From: Acidobacteriaceae bacterium | Lineage (GTDB): Bacteria; Acidobacteriota; Terriglobia; Terriglobales; Acidobacteriaceae | Assembly: GCA_025355505.1 (NCBI GenBank) | Contig: JANXZM010000119.1 | Coordinates: forward strand, 1 to 39,899 | Direction of reading: 5' to 3' | DNA length: 39,899 nucleotides | In this document: one piece after another, positions 1 through 7,725 of the stretch | How the letters are laid out: each line of letters begins with the position of its first letter | Position numbering within the stretch: position 1 is the stretch's first letter | Position numbers and translations under genes: made by a program | The notes under the pieces: generated by a model | What the model saw: the letters and a program-made list of their open reading frames with translations, nothing else | Databases searched by the model: none | What the model was told of the DNA's origin: nothing

Positions 1-58
1 GCGTCTTCTTCGTGTACCGTTCAAACCCGCTCTGCGCCGCCAGTGTCCGCTGTTTCAT
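1..58 (-). CDS. IS5-like transposase, N-terminal fragment (runs off window)
   Basis: Reading leftward from the ATG at 58-56, the first 19 codons give MKQRTLAAQSGFERYTKKT. The pattern MKQxTLA..GFExYxKxTR is the usual start of IS5-family DDE transposases. A purine-rich ribosome binding site (GGAGGGG) sits about 9 bases upstream on the minus strand. The window ends before any DDE residue, so completeness and activity cannot be judged. It reads away from the RiPP-like operon. Confidence 0.55.
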   Translation of the reverse strand, partial: MKQRTLAAQSGFERYTKKT

Positions 59-137
59 CCTCGCCACCCCTCCGATGCTCTCCCCTCAATCTATCCTGAA
101 CATCAGTGGAAAATGGAGAACTTAATCAGAGTCTCCC
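1..137 (-). mobile_element. End of an IS5-like insertion sequence (partial)
   Basis: The left edge holds the 5' end of a transposase gene on the minus strand (see next entry), preceded by about 80 bases of non-coding sequence. On the minus strand the presumed element end reads GGGAGACTCTGATTAAG, a form typical of terminal inverted repeats of IS5-type elements. It is followed outside by a CTAA tetranucleotide, compatible with the CTAR-type target duplication known in part of the IS5 family. The other end lies outside the window, so neither the inverted repeat nor the target duplication can be checked. The boundary at 137 is approximate. Confidence 0.5.
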
Positions 138-146
138 TAAGTGAAG

Positions 147-176
147 TTGGCGCCGGGGAAAGCCGTGTAGTACACT
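147..176 (+). promoter_or_regulatory. Possible promoter of the RiPP-like operon
   Basis: A TTGGCG at 147-152 and a TACACT at 171-176 are separated by 18 bases and could be -35 and -10 boxes. The -10 lies inside an 11-base palindrome, GTGTA-G-TACAC (165-175), which could be an operator. It starts about 10 bases outside the IS end and about 70 bases before the first gene. The match is modest and based on sequence only. Confidence 0.3.
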
Positions 177-204
177 GCCCTTACTCTTATCAAAACTGGG
201 GGAT

Positions 205-236
205 AAGCCAGCTTTTCTTTTTTGACCGGCTGGCTT
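205..236 (+). promoter_or_regulatory. Leader hairpin before the RiPP-like operon
   Basis: AAGCCAGC (205-212) pairs perfectly with GCTGGCTT (229-236) across a 16-base, pyrimidine-rich loop. The structure ends 8 bases before the ATG of the precursor-like gene, in the place where a ribosome binding site would be expected; none is obvious there. It could affect translation of the first gene or mRNA stability. The stem is seen directly; any function is inference. Confidence 0.35.
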
Positions 237-244
237 GATCGACT

Positions 245-424
245 ATGACCGACAATCGGACCACTCGCGATAAGCCTCAGCACCCGGACAGCGCGGGTAA
301 GGAAAAGAAGCTCTACCAGAAGCCGGCATTCCGCTACGAACGGGTTTTCGAGACCCTTGCTCTCTCTTGCGGCAAGATCGCCGGCACCAGCTTCAATTGT
401 AATTCCCAGCGAAAGACTTCCTGA
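245..424 (+). CDS. Putative RiPP precursor peptide (59 aa)
   Basis: A 59-aa ORF whose TGA overlaps the ATG of the next gene (TGATG at 422-426). The first ~22 residues are hydrophilic and charged. They are followed by KKLYQKPAF, which contains a YxxP motif (Tyr24-Pro27), the feature of leader peptides bound by PqqD-like RRE domains in lasso-type pathways. The C-terminal part (from about Phe35) reads FETLALSCGKIAGTS and includes Cys42 and Cys52. Cys, Ser, Thr and Lys residues there are candidate sites for radical SAM crosslinking or phosphorylation. It sits directly upstream of peptidase, HPr-kinase-like, PqqD and radical SAM genes. Its role as substrate is inferred from size, motif and position; core boundaries and the modification are unknown. 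The start at 245 lacks a clear Shine-Dalgarno sequence. Confidence 0.65.
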   Translation: MTDNRTTRDKPQHPDSAGKEKKLYQKPAFRYERVFETLALSCGKIAGTSFNCNSQRKTS

Positions 425-972
425 TGCTGGAAAACGCCACCAGTGTGGCGCACTCGATTTGGAGCGCTGAACGCTCAGCTTTGCTGGCAGATACTTTGCG
501 TCTCAGCCCTCGTTTGGGTTCGAGCGTGCGTCTGTGCGTTCACGGCGAAAGCATGCTTCCCACTCTTTGGCCGGGCGATGTGGTCGAGATCGCAAGTTGC
601 TCGCTCCAAGACCTCCGGCCCGGCGAGATCGTGCTCGCCCGGCGTGAAGGCCGCCTCTTCCTTCATCGCCTCGTCGCCCCCTGCACCCCGAACGGCTTCC
701 TGCTGCGCGGTGATTCCATGCCTGGTCCTGACCCTCTGTTTTCTTCCGAAGCACTGCTGGGCCGGCTCGTGGGCAGCGCTAACCAAGGGCGAGTCGGCTC
801 TGCACCCGCTCTGCGCCCAGGCTTTGGCGTGAAATGGTCGCGCGCGCTGGGAATGCTGTTTTGTCATTGCGGCGTGGCACGCCGTCTTGCTCTGAAACTT
901 CACAGCCGCCGGAAGGCATCGGCGCGCGAATTTCGAACTCCTAAAGGCGCTGCGGAGATGGAAGCCTTCTGA
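424..972 (+). CDS. S24/S26-family peptidase (signal-peptidase-like), RiPP operon
   Basis: 182 aa. The motif GESMLPTLWPGDVVEI (residues 41-56) is the signal peptidase/LexA-type serine motif with Ser43 as nucleophile. In the position of the general-base lysine there is a histidine (FLHRLV, His81), as in the S26B (archaeal/SipW-type) branch. GDSMPGPDP (96-104) continues the fold. There is no clear N-terminal membrane anchor; the C-terminal 60 residues are basic and partly hydrophobic. The start overlaps the stop of the precursor-like gene and the stop overlaps the start of the kinase-like gene, so translation is probably coupled. Inference: it cleaves the leader of the modified peptide. An ordinary secretory signal peptidase is less likely given the neighbours and lack of transmembrane helices. 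Confidence 0.75.
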   Translation: MLENATSVAHSIWSAERSALLADTLRLSPRLGSSVRLCVHGESMLPTLWPGDVVEIASCSLQDLRPGEIVLARREGRLFLHRLVAPCTPNGFLLRGDSMPGPDPLFSSEALLGRLVGSANQGRVGSAPALRPGFGVKWSRALGMLFCHCGVARRLALKLHSRRKASAREFRTPKGAAEMEAF

Positions 973-1793
973 TGGCCGCGCCCCGAAAAATTGCGTGCGT
1001 TGAGATCGGAGGGATCCCGATTGCCTTGTCCACCTCTGACGATCGCTTCCTCGATCTGCTCCGCCAGCGCTACCAAGGCTTCCTCAGTTCTTCTCGTCCC
1101 GAGTTTGAGCTTGAATTTGATCTCACCCCTACCGGACCGGCTTCCGATGACGACGTTCGGGTCCGCCGCGACGGTGATGAGTGGCTGCTGGAGCGCGGAG
1201 ACTTCCACGCCCGCTGGGACCCGCGCACCGGACGAGGCAGCGTGCGGCAAAATGCCAACCCGTATTCTCTCGATTCGGTGCTGCGCATTCTGCACAGCCT
1301 GATTCTGGCGCAACGCGGCGGTTTCCTGCTGCACGCCGCCAGTGCAATTTGCGGTGGCCGGGCATATCTCTTCTCCGGCGTATCGGGCGCCGGCAAAACC
1401 ACCATGACGCGACTGGCTCCCGCCGACATCACCCTGCTTACCGACGAAATTTCCTACGTGCGCCCCAGCGCTGACGGGTACGCGGCATACGGCACTCCTT
1501 TCGCCGGAGAGCTGGCCAAGTCCGGTGAGAACTGCACAGCTCCGGTCTCCGCTCTCTTTTTCCTGGAGCAGGGTCCGGAGAACCGCGTCGATGAGTTGCC
1601 GCCCGCCGACGCCGTCCGCCGCCTGATGCGCAATATTTTGTTCTTCGCCGAAGACCGCCGCCTCGTCGAAAAGCTTCTCGACACAGCATGTCATTTCGTT
1701 TCCAGGGTTGCCATTCGCCGCCTGACGTTCTATCCTGATGGCAAGGTGTGGGACCAGGTTCGCAACTTCCACGGAGTGCCCGAGCATGCCTGA
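972..1793 (+). CDS. HPr kinase-like protein in RiPP operon
   Basis: 273 aa. The C-terminal half has the HPr-kinase/PEPCK-like P-loop: LLHAAS with His121 (equivalent of the HPrK active-site His), Walker A GVSGAGKTT (136-144), and an acidic pair in LLTDEIS (Asp158-Glu159). HPr kinase homologues of this shortened kind occur in RiPP loci; in paeninodin-type lasso clusters such a kinase phosphorylates a serine of the precursor (known for that family). The N-terminal ~110 residues are not recognisable as a specific domain. It starts on the shared A of a TGATG junction with the peptidase gene and overlaps the PqqD gene by 8 bases (ATGCCTGA). Inference: phosphorylation of the precursor or a sensory kinase role. 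There is no HPr/PTS gene nearby to support carbon regulation. Confidence 0.75.
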   Translation: MAAPRKIACVEIGGIPIALSTSDDRFLDLLRQRYQGFLSSSRPEFELEFDLTPTGPASDDDVRVRRDGDEWLLERGDFHARWDPRTGRGSVRQNANPYSLDSVLRILHSLILAQRGGFLLHAASAICGGRAYLFSGVSGAGKTTMTRLAPADITLLTDEISYVRPSADGYAAYGTPFAGELAKSGENCTAPVSALFFLEQGPENRVDELPPADAVRRLMRNILFFAEDRRLVEKLLDTACHFVSRVAIRRLTFYPDGKVWDQVRNFHGVPEHA

Positions 1794-2091
1794 AAATTGC
1801 ATTTACATTACGCGCAGTTCTGCGATTGCTGCCCGCGCGCTGGCCGGCGAGATGATGGTCATGAATTCGGTCGATTCCACTTTCTTCACTCTGAACGAAG
1901 TCGCGACCGCCATTTTTCAAGCCGCCGATGGCCATACTCCCCTGCGGGAAATTGTCCGCGACCGGGTCTGCGGGCAATTTGACATCGATCCCGAACAGGC
2001 GCTGGCGGACGCCGAGCAGTTCGTCGCCGAGCTCTCCAGCCACGGAATTCTTCTCGTTTCCAATCAACCTCTAGCTTCGGAGGCGCCCTGA
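1786..2091 (+). CDS. PqqD-like RiPP recognition element protein
   Basis: 101 aa. It shows the PqqD pattern: a degenerate beta hairpin with VDSTFFTLNEVATAIFQ (the Y/F-x-LN-x-x-A-x-x-I/W motif), then ADGHTPLREIV and a C-terminal helix (ADAEQFVAELSSHGIL). PqqD-like proteins bind leader peptides and deliver them to radical SAM/SPASM partners, which fits the YxxP-bearing peptide upstream and the radical SAM gene downstream. A longer reading from 1738 exists, but the ATG at 1786 starts the conserved domain and overlaps the upstream stop by 8 bases. Its stop TGA shares its last base with the ATG of the radical SAM gene. Confidence 0.85.
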   Translation: MPENCIYITRSSAIAARALAGEMMVMNSVDSTFFTLNEVATAIFQAADGHTPLREIVRDRVCGQFDIDPEQALADAEQFVAELSSHGILLVSNQPLASEAP

Positions 2092-3197
2092 TGAGCCTGA
2101 TGAGCGAAGTAGGCCAGAAGGCATTCAACCTGGGCGTGCCCATCGCCGTGCACATGGACGTCACCTATCGCTGCAACGAGCGCTGCGTGCATTGCTATCT
2201 CGATCACGACGACCACGGAGAGTTAACCACCGCCGAAGTCAAGGACGTCCTCGATCAACTGGCCGAGGCAGGCGTCTTCTTTATCACGTTCAGCGGCGGC
2301 GAGGTCTTCATGCGCCGCGACTTTTTTGAGATTGTCGAATACGCCCGGCGTCTCATGTTCAACGTCAAGATCAAGACTAACGCGGTGATGATCCACGAAG
2401 ACGATGCGCGCAGAATTCGCGAACTGGGCGTGGACACCATCCAGATCAGCGTCTACTCCCATCGTCCCGAAGTTCACGATGCCATCACCAAGTTGCCTCA
2501 CTCCTTCGAGCGCACCATCAAAGCCATTCGCTTCTTGCGCGAACAAGGCCTAAGAGTGACCATCGCCAACGTGCTCATGACCGCGAATTCTTTCGATCAC
2601 AGCGAAGTGCAGAAGCTGGCCGCCGAACTCGGCGTGCAGTACACACTCGATCCCACGATCACGCCCATGATGGACGGCGACACATCCGTTCTCTCGCTGC
2701 GCATTCCGGGCGAAGAACTTCCGGAAATTTTTCACAATCCTGCCCTGGTCGGCAATCAGGACGAGTTCTGCGCTCCTCCCAAGCCGCCCTCGGAGGAGGA
2801 CCTTGAGGGTTACTCCTGCAGCGCGGGCCATTCTTTCTGCTACATTTCGCCCTACGGCGATGTCTTTCCCTGCGTGCAGTTTCCCCTCCCCACGGGGAAT
2901 ATTCGTCACCAGAAGTTTTTGGATATCTGGAATTTTTCCCCGGAGATGAAAGAGGTTCGCTCGATCCAGGCCAAAGACCTGACCGTCTGCTCCTCGTGCT
3001 CACATGTCGGCAGTTGCACCCGTTGTCCAGGCTTGGCCTATATGGAAGGAAGTATGCGCGGCCCATCCACCGCCGATTGCGAGAAGTCGTTCTACCGGAC
3101 GGGCGTGCCCACGGCCAACATGCTGCAGCAAGGGCTGTCCAAACCACGCACCACCATACCCCTGATCCAGATTCGGTCGATCGCTGTTCCCGCATGA
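2091..3197 (+). CDS. Radical SAM/SPASM peptide-modifying enzyme
   Basis: 368 aa. The [4Fe-4S]-SAM motif CNERCVHC (Cys28, Cys32, Cys35, CX3CX2C) and the SAM-binding GGE (69-71, FSGGEVF) are intact. The C-terminal SPASM region (about 265-345) has FCYISPYGDVFPC, CSSCSHVGSCTRC and a final Cys in TADCEKSF, enough cysteines for auxiliary clusters. Family members with a PqqD partner install C-C or thioether crosslinks, epimerise or oxidise peptide side chains; which of these applies cannot be read from sequence. It is the last gene of the coupled operon and ends 14 bases from the convergent c-di-GMP gene. No transporter gene is visible in the operon. Confidence 0.85.
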   Translation: MSLMSEVGQKAFNLGVPIAVHMDVTYRCNERCVHCYLDHDDHGELTTAEVKDVLDQLAEAGVFFITFSGGEVFMRRDFFEIVEYARRLMFNVKIKTNAVMIHEDDARRIRELGVDTIQISVYSHRPEVHDAITKLPHSFERTIKAIRFLREQGLRVTIANVLMTANSFDHSEVQKLAAELGVQYTLDPTITPMMDGDTSVLSLRIPGEELPEIFHNPALVGNQDEFCAPPKPPSEEDLEGYSCSAGHSFCYISPYGDVFPCVQFPLPTGNIRHQKFLDIWNFSPEMKEVRSIQAKDLTVCSSCSHVGSCTRCPGLAYMEGSMRGPSTADCEKSFYRTGVPTANMLQQGLSKPRTTIPLIQIRSIAVPA

Positions 3198-3211
3198 TGC
3201 GGGAGTGCCGG

Positions 3212-5992
3212 CTACAGTGTGCTCCCGGCTGCGGCATTGTGGCTGCGCTTTAGATCAACCACCGCTTCCAAGCTGGCCAATTGCTCCAGGATGCGCTGCA
3301 AGCCGGCACGGACCTCATGCGTCGCTTCATTGAACTTCAGCGCCGCTCCTATACCCATGTCCATCCGCACCACTTCGCTTTCAATCGAAACGTTCGTATG
3401 ATCGTGCGAGAAGGTCAGTTTCAACTTCGATCCCGGCAGCAGCAGGCCGCTGCTTTCAACATAGCAGCCGCCCAGGCTCAGGTTGGTAACGATGCCCAGC
3501 GTCGCCCGTTCTTGACCCTCTCCAGAAATTTCGGCAGTAAGTCGGCCCCGCACCCGCGGGTACAGACGGTGGTTCTTCGGTGTCGACTGACTCTGCTTCT
3601 GCAGATACATGCGTTTGTCGGCTTCCGACAGGATCTTTTCCGCATCCATTCCATCTTCCGGAAACACCGACTTGCCAACGCTCAACGATAGAATGTCCTC
3701 GTTGCAGACATCCTTTCCCGCTTGTTTTGCCAGCTCCCGCATCTGCTCCGCTTTGCGCGCGGCAGCTTCCGACGTGAGTCCAGGAGCAATCACCACGAAT
3801 TCGTCGCCGCCCATGCGCGCAACATAATCGTACTCACGGCTGGTTTCCTTCAGGGAGTGCGCAAACAGCCGCAGTACGCGGTTCCCCTCCAGGTGTCCGA
3901 AGCGGTCGTTGATCTGCTTGAAGCCGTCCAGGTCGGCGACCATCACGGTCAGCGTTTTGTTGTCGCGCTTGCAGCGTGCCAGTTCCCGGTCGAGTTGTAG
4001 GAATAGCGAGCGCGCATTGGGAAGACCGGTGAGGTAATCGGTGACTGCCGAACTCTCCGCCTGCTCGTACTTCATCGCATTTTCGATGGCGAGCGCCATC
4101 TTCGAACTTACCGCGAGCAAAATGCGCAGGTGGTCGGAGGTGAAGAAATCTTTTTCCGCGTGGTACAAAGCCACCACCCCGGCTACGCCCTGCAAGCCCT
4201 CGAGCGGAATGGCAAGGGCTGAGTTCAGCGTGCTGTACTTTGAAGCATCGTTCAAATAACCGGGCTCAACCGAAGGATTGCCATTCAAAATCGGTTTAAG
4301 GTTTTGCGCTACCCACCCCGAAAGTCCTTGTCCCATCGGAATGCGCAGCGAGGCAAACAGCCGAAAGTTGTCGCCATTCACATATTCCGGCACAAGTTCA
4401 TCGCCTTGACGCACGTAGATCGCAATCGCATCGTAGGGCATCGCTCTCCGCAGCTTCACCGCAAACACCGAGAGCGTTTCGCCCAGACTGAGCGAAGCCC
4501 CTAAATCCTGGCTGAGTTCGAAAAGCGTCTGCGCTTCCTGTCGCGCCGCCGCGATCGAAGCCAGAAAACTGCGCTCCGGCAATTGCCGCTGGCCCTCCTC
4601 CTCGAACCCGGTTGCCGGCTTGATCGCCGACTCCGCCTTTGCGCCCTGATCTTTTACCTCCGTGGATAACTTCTGCTTACCCAAGCTGTCGGTGCGTTGG
4701 TGGACCAGTTGCTCCAGATCCACATATCTTCGTTCGAGCACCTTGACCACTTGCGGATCAAAGGACTTTCCCGATTCATCCGACAGTCGCGCCATCGCTT
4801 CATCCAGAGGCAGCGCCCGCCGATATTGCCGATCTGACGCCAGCGCATCCAGAAAATCGACCGCCGCCAATATCCGGGCGCCTATCGGAATCTGTGTCCC
4901 ACTCAATCCCAGCGGATAGCCGGTCCCGTCGAACTTCTCGTGATGGGCCCGTACGATGGGCACTACCGGGTATGGAAAGCGCACCCGTTCCAGAATTTCC
5001 GCTCCCACCAGCGGATGAATCTTCATTTTCTCGAATTCCGCCGGTGTCAGGCGGCCCGGTTTCGAGATGATGTGCTCGGGAATCGCCAGCTTGCCAATGT
5101 CATGCAGCAAGGCTGCGGCTTGCAAGGCATCCATTCCATCCCGGTCTATCTTGAGCTCCTTCGCAACCTCGATGGCGTAGACGCGAACTCTCTGCAAGTG
5201 GTCGTGCGTCGTCTGATCCTTGGCCTCGATGGCCAGTGCGAGCGCCTCAATCGTGCGCATATGCAGGTCGGCCATCTCTTCTACGTGCCGCTTCTCGTCT
5301 TCCAGTTTGCCGAGATAAAGGCGGTAGGAACGGTAGATGAGGTACGCCACCGGAAGCGTCAGCAACGACGTCTGCCAGTCGGTAAAACCGTGCAGCCAGC
5401 TCATCATGCCCGCCACGCCCGCACCCACCAGGTAGTACGGAAAGCTCCAAAAATAGCCGTCTGCCCAGATCTTTCGCAGCGATTTTCGCTCCGTCAATGA
5501 GCTGACCGCCGCAACCGGAAGCGTATTGGCCACAAAGTAAACGCATGCCGCCAGAAATAGCAGCGTAGAGGGGTTACTTACCGCGCGCTGCGACAAAGAA
5601 AAACGATACGCGGCGAAGGTCGCCGCGATGGCAAGCGCTGTCGAGCTGACGTTGAAAGCGACATGAATCGGAAGCGGGCGATCACGGTCGAAGCACTGCA
5701 CTACCACCGCCGCACAGCCCAGCGCCATGGCTTCCGACAAGCTCAGTTCCAGCACACCCAGCAGCAGAAATAGAAAGTTCACCGACATCGTCCCGGTAAT
5801 CCCGGGCAGGTTCACCTTGAGACGCGAGGCTGCCAGCGCAATCACCAGGTAACAGAAAAATTTGAGCGGATTCTCGCTCCGGCCATGCAAGATCGAATAG
5901 GCCAGGACGCTCATCCCGCAGAGCACGACCACAGCTATAAAAAACCGTGGCGCCGCGCTCATGTCCCTCCAGGATTGAGGGTGAGTTTTCAT
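3212..5992 (-). CDS. HD-GYP / GAF / GGDEF / PilZ c-di-GMP signalling protein
   Basis: A reading frame of 948 codons is open from 6058, but the ATG at 5992 is preferred: AGGAG lies 10 bases upstream and nothing comparable precedes 6058. Domain order (numbering from 6058): about six membrane segments (38-245), HD-GYP phosphodiesterase (265-450; His319-Asp320 and HHEKFDGTGYP at 372-382), GAF sensor (506-665), GGDEF cyclase (670-825; intact GGDEF 750-754 with an inhibitory RxxD site, Arg741-Asp744, five residues upstream) and a C-terminal PilZ domain (RVRGR 835-839 and NLSLGG 859-864). It therefore carries apparently intact motifs for making, degrading and binding c-di-GMP. A location in the inner membrane is predicted. 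Net activity and the signal are unknown. Confidence 0.9.
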   Translation of the reverse strand: MKTHPQSWRDMSAAPRFFIAVVVLCGMSVLAYSILHGRSENPLKFFCYLVIALAASRLKVNLPGITGTMSVNFLFLLLGVLELSLSEAMALGCAAVVVQCFDRDRPLPIHVAFNVSSTALAIAATFAAYRFSLSQRAVSNPSTLLFLAACVYFVANTLPVAAVSSLTERKSLRKIWADGYFWSFPYYLVGAGVAGMMSWLHGFTDWQTSLLTLPVAYLIYRSYRLYLGKLEDEKRHVEEMADLHMRTIEALALAIEAKDQTTHDHLQRVRVYAIEVAKELKIDRDGMDALQAAALLHDIGKLAIPEHIISKPGRLTPAEFEKMKIHPLVGAEILERVRFPYPVVPIVRAHHEKFDGTGYPLGLSGTQIPIGARILAAVDFLDALASDRQYRRALPLDEAMARLSDESGKSFDPQVVKVLERRYVDLEQLVHQRTDSLGKQKLSTEVKDQGAKAESAIKPATGFEEEGQRQLPERSFLASIAAARQEAQTLFELSQDLGASLSLGETLSVFAVKLRRAMPYDAIAIYVRQGDELVPEYVNGDNFRLFASLRIPMGQGLSGWVAQNLKPILNGNPSVEPGYLNDASKYSTLNSALAIPLEGLQGVAGVVALYHAEKDFFTSDHLRILLAVSSKMALAIENAMKYEQAESSAVTDYLTGLPNARSLFLQLDRELARCKRDNKTLTVMVADLDGFKQINDRFGHLEGNRVLRLFAHSLKETSREYDYVARMGGDEFVVIAPGLTSEAAARKAEQMRELAKQAGKDVCNEDILSLSVGKSVFPEDGMDAEKILSEADKRMYLQKQSQSTPKNHRLYPRVRGRLTAEISGEGQERATLGIVTNLSLGGCYVESSGLLLPGSKLKLTFSHDHTNVSIESEVVRMDMGIGAALKFNEATHEVRAGLQRILEQLASLEAVVDLKRSHNAAAGSTL

Positions 5993-6282
5993 TTCCAACG
6001 AACTCCTGCCCGGGAAGCCGGGCTGCAATTCCCAGGGGGGAAATATAGGAATACTCATTGATAACAGGCACCGGACGGGCAGAAAAGCATTCGGATATTT
6101 GCAGGTAAACTTCCGTAACGGGGGACAGTGACCTTTTGGCCGTGCTTTACCCTTCGAGCGTCGAAATACAGCTCTTAAGCCAAAGACAACACAGTGCTAG
6201 CCGCCGTCTCGTTTCGCTTGCAATCAATAAAACGGGCGCCCTCGGCTGCTGACAACCGCGCAATCATACAACGTAAAAGCGG

Positions 6283-6288
6283 TATACT
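6283..6288 (+). promoter_or_regulatory. Possible -10 box upstream of the homoserine dehydrogenase gene
   Basis: TATACT lies 15 bases before the ATG at 6304, so a transcript from it would have a very short or no leader. No good -35 box stands at 16-18 bases upstream. The remaining divergent intergenic region (5993-6282) shows no other recognisable element. Confidence 0.25.
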
Positions 6289-6303
6289 CTCGCCGTCGCA
6301 CTC

Positions 6304-7326
6304 ATGAAAACTTTCAGGCTCGGCTTAATTGGCTTCGGCAACGTCAATCGCACGCTGGTCGAACTCCTGCAACGGAAAGACATTCAACTGGGCGAGCGCC
6401 ACGGCATCGACTGGCGCATCACTGGCGTCTGCTCGCGCCGCATCGGCTGGCAGGTGAACGCGGACGGCTTTGTTCCGGACGAACTCCTGCGCGCCCGGAA
6501 TTCGGATGCATTCGTGGGCATGGGAGGACAAGAATATCCGCGCTACAGCGACTGGCTCGACGCCGCCCAGCCGGACGCCGTGTTCGAAGCCACGTCTCTC
6601 AACGTCGAAAGCGGACAGCCGGCCATTGATCACATCCGCGCCGCGCTCGAACACGGAGCCCACGCGATCACTGCGAACAAGGGTCCAGTCGTCCACGCCT
6701 ATGAAGAACTGCGGGACCTTGCAGCCGGTCGCGGCAAGCAATTTCTTTTCGAATCGACCGTCATGGACGGCATCCCCATCTTTTCCCTTTTCCGCAATAC
6801 CCTGCCCGCGATCGAAGTAAAAAGCTTCAAGGGAATCCTCAATTCCACCACCAACGTGATCCTGACCGGCATGGAACGCGGCCTCAGCTTTGACGAATCC
6901 TTGCGGCTGGCGCAAGAACTGGGTGTCGCTGAAACCGATGCCAGCTACGACATCGACGGCTGGGATGCAGCCGTAAAAGTCGCCGCCCTGGTGAACGTGA
7001 TCATGGCCGTCCACCTGCCGCCCCAAAAAGTGGAGCGTAAGGGAATCCGCGAGCTCAGCGGAGAAGCCGTGCGCTCCGCTCGAAATTCCGGCTCACCCTA
7101 CAAATTGATCTGCCGCGCTCAGCGCAACCAATCCGGTGTGAGCGCCAGCGTTTGCCCGGAGCAGATCCCGCTCTCCGACCCCATGGCGCTGGTCAGCGGA
7201 ACATCGTCCATCATTCAATTTGAAACCGACATCTTCCCCGCCTTCACCATCACGGAGGAAAATCCTGGCCTCTTTGCGACGGCCTATGGCATGTTGGCGG
7301 ATTTCATCCGGGCAGCCAGTTCGTAA
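6304..7326 (+). CDS. hom: Homoserine dehydrogenase
   Basis: 340 aa, NAD(P)-dependent reduction of aspartate semialdehyde to homoserine, the branch point to Thr and Met. The Rossmann motif is GLIGFGNVN (7-15). ITANKGPVVHAYEEL (about 118-132) is the family motif after the nucleotide domain. The catalytic/substrate domain is visible in FKGILNSTTNVILTGM and DASYDIDGWDAAVKVAALVN. The length fits the short form without a C-terminal ACT regulatory domain, so feedback inhibition through ACT is not expected. It is monocistronic in appearance, with no aspartate kinase or thr genes adjacent. Paralogous enzymes acting on similar aldehydes cannot be excluded. Confidence 0.85.
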   Translation: MKTFRLGLIGFGNVNRTLVELLQRKDIQLGERHGIDWRITGVCSRRIGWQVNADGFVPDELLRARNSDAFVGMGGQEYPRYSDWLDAAQPDAVFEATSLNVESGQPAIDHIRAALEHGAHAITANKGPVVHAYEELRDLAAGRGKQFLFESTVMDGIPIFSLFRNTLPAIEVKSFKGILNSTTNVILTGMERGLSFDESLRLAQELGVAETDASYDIDGWDAAVKVAALVNVIMAVHLPPQKVERKGIRELSGEAVRSARNSGSPYKLICRAQRNQSGVSASVCPEQIPLSDPMALVSGTSSIIQFETDIFPAFTITEENPGLFATAYGMLADFIRAASS

Positions 7327-7521
7327 ATCGGACGGGACGAGAACCAACAAAAACACTATTTCCGCCACCGGCATTCTCCGACAATCATTGGACTGCTGGA
7401 ATTGCAGTGAACACCGGCACTCGTTTGTCGCAGCGCCACCTGCGTCTTAAACTGATCTTTCTCTTGCGCCTGCTCTTGCTCCATGCGGGCCCTGCGAAGG
7501 CAGACTCAGGGAGAAGTATTT

Positions 7522-7725
7522 ATGTCGGAACAAGTCATTTTGTATTTCGACGACCAAGCGGACGCCTTGCGCTTTGCCCTAGCCGCAGGCTCAGTGATGG
7601 CGGGAGATGGGACTCGCGCCACCGACGATTTGGTTCAGGAAACCGCGCGAGTCACGCGCATCCGGCTGGGCGCCGACAGCAAAGAAAGAGCCAAGCAACC
7701 CAATCCTCCCGAACAGGCGGCGTAA
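7522..7725 (+). CDS. Small hypothetical protein (67 aa)
   Basis: Starts MSEQVILYFDDQADALRFAL and is acidic in its first half, with a Pro/Gln/Glu-rich end. The ATG at 7522 has AGGGAG 8 bases upstream, which decides against the in-frame start at 7483. No known domain is recognised; the N-terminal 35 residues look like a small alpha/beta fold. It stands alone between hom and a PLP-enzyme gene on the same strand. The preceding 195 bases (7327-7521) show nothing recognisable. Confidence 0.6.
   Translation: MSEQVILYFDDQADALRFALAAGSVMAGDGTRATDDLVQETARVTRIRLGADSKERAKQPNPPEQAA

Noticed and set aside
900-1802. 300-codon minus-strand frame inside the RiPP-like operon
   Set aside because: Antisense to the HPr-kinase-like gene, whose P-loop and coupled start and stop make it the real gene.
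245-3197. Lasso peptide cluster
   Set aside because: The YxxP motif and HPrK-like gene suggest it, but no asparagine-synthetase-like cyclase or transglutaminase-type B2 protease is present; a radical SAM/SPASM enzyme takes their place.
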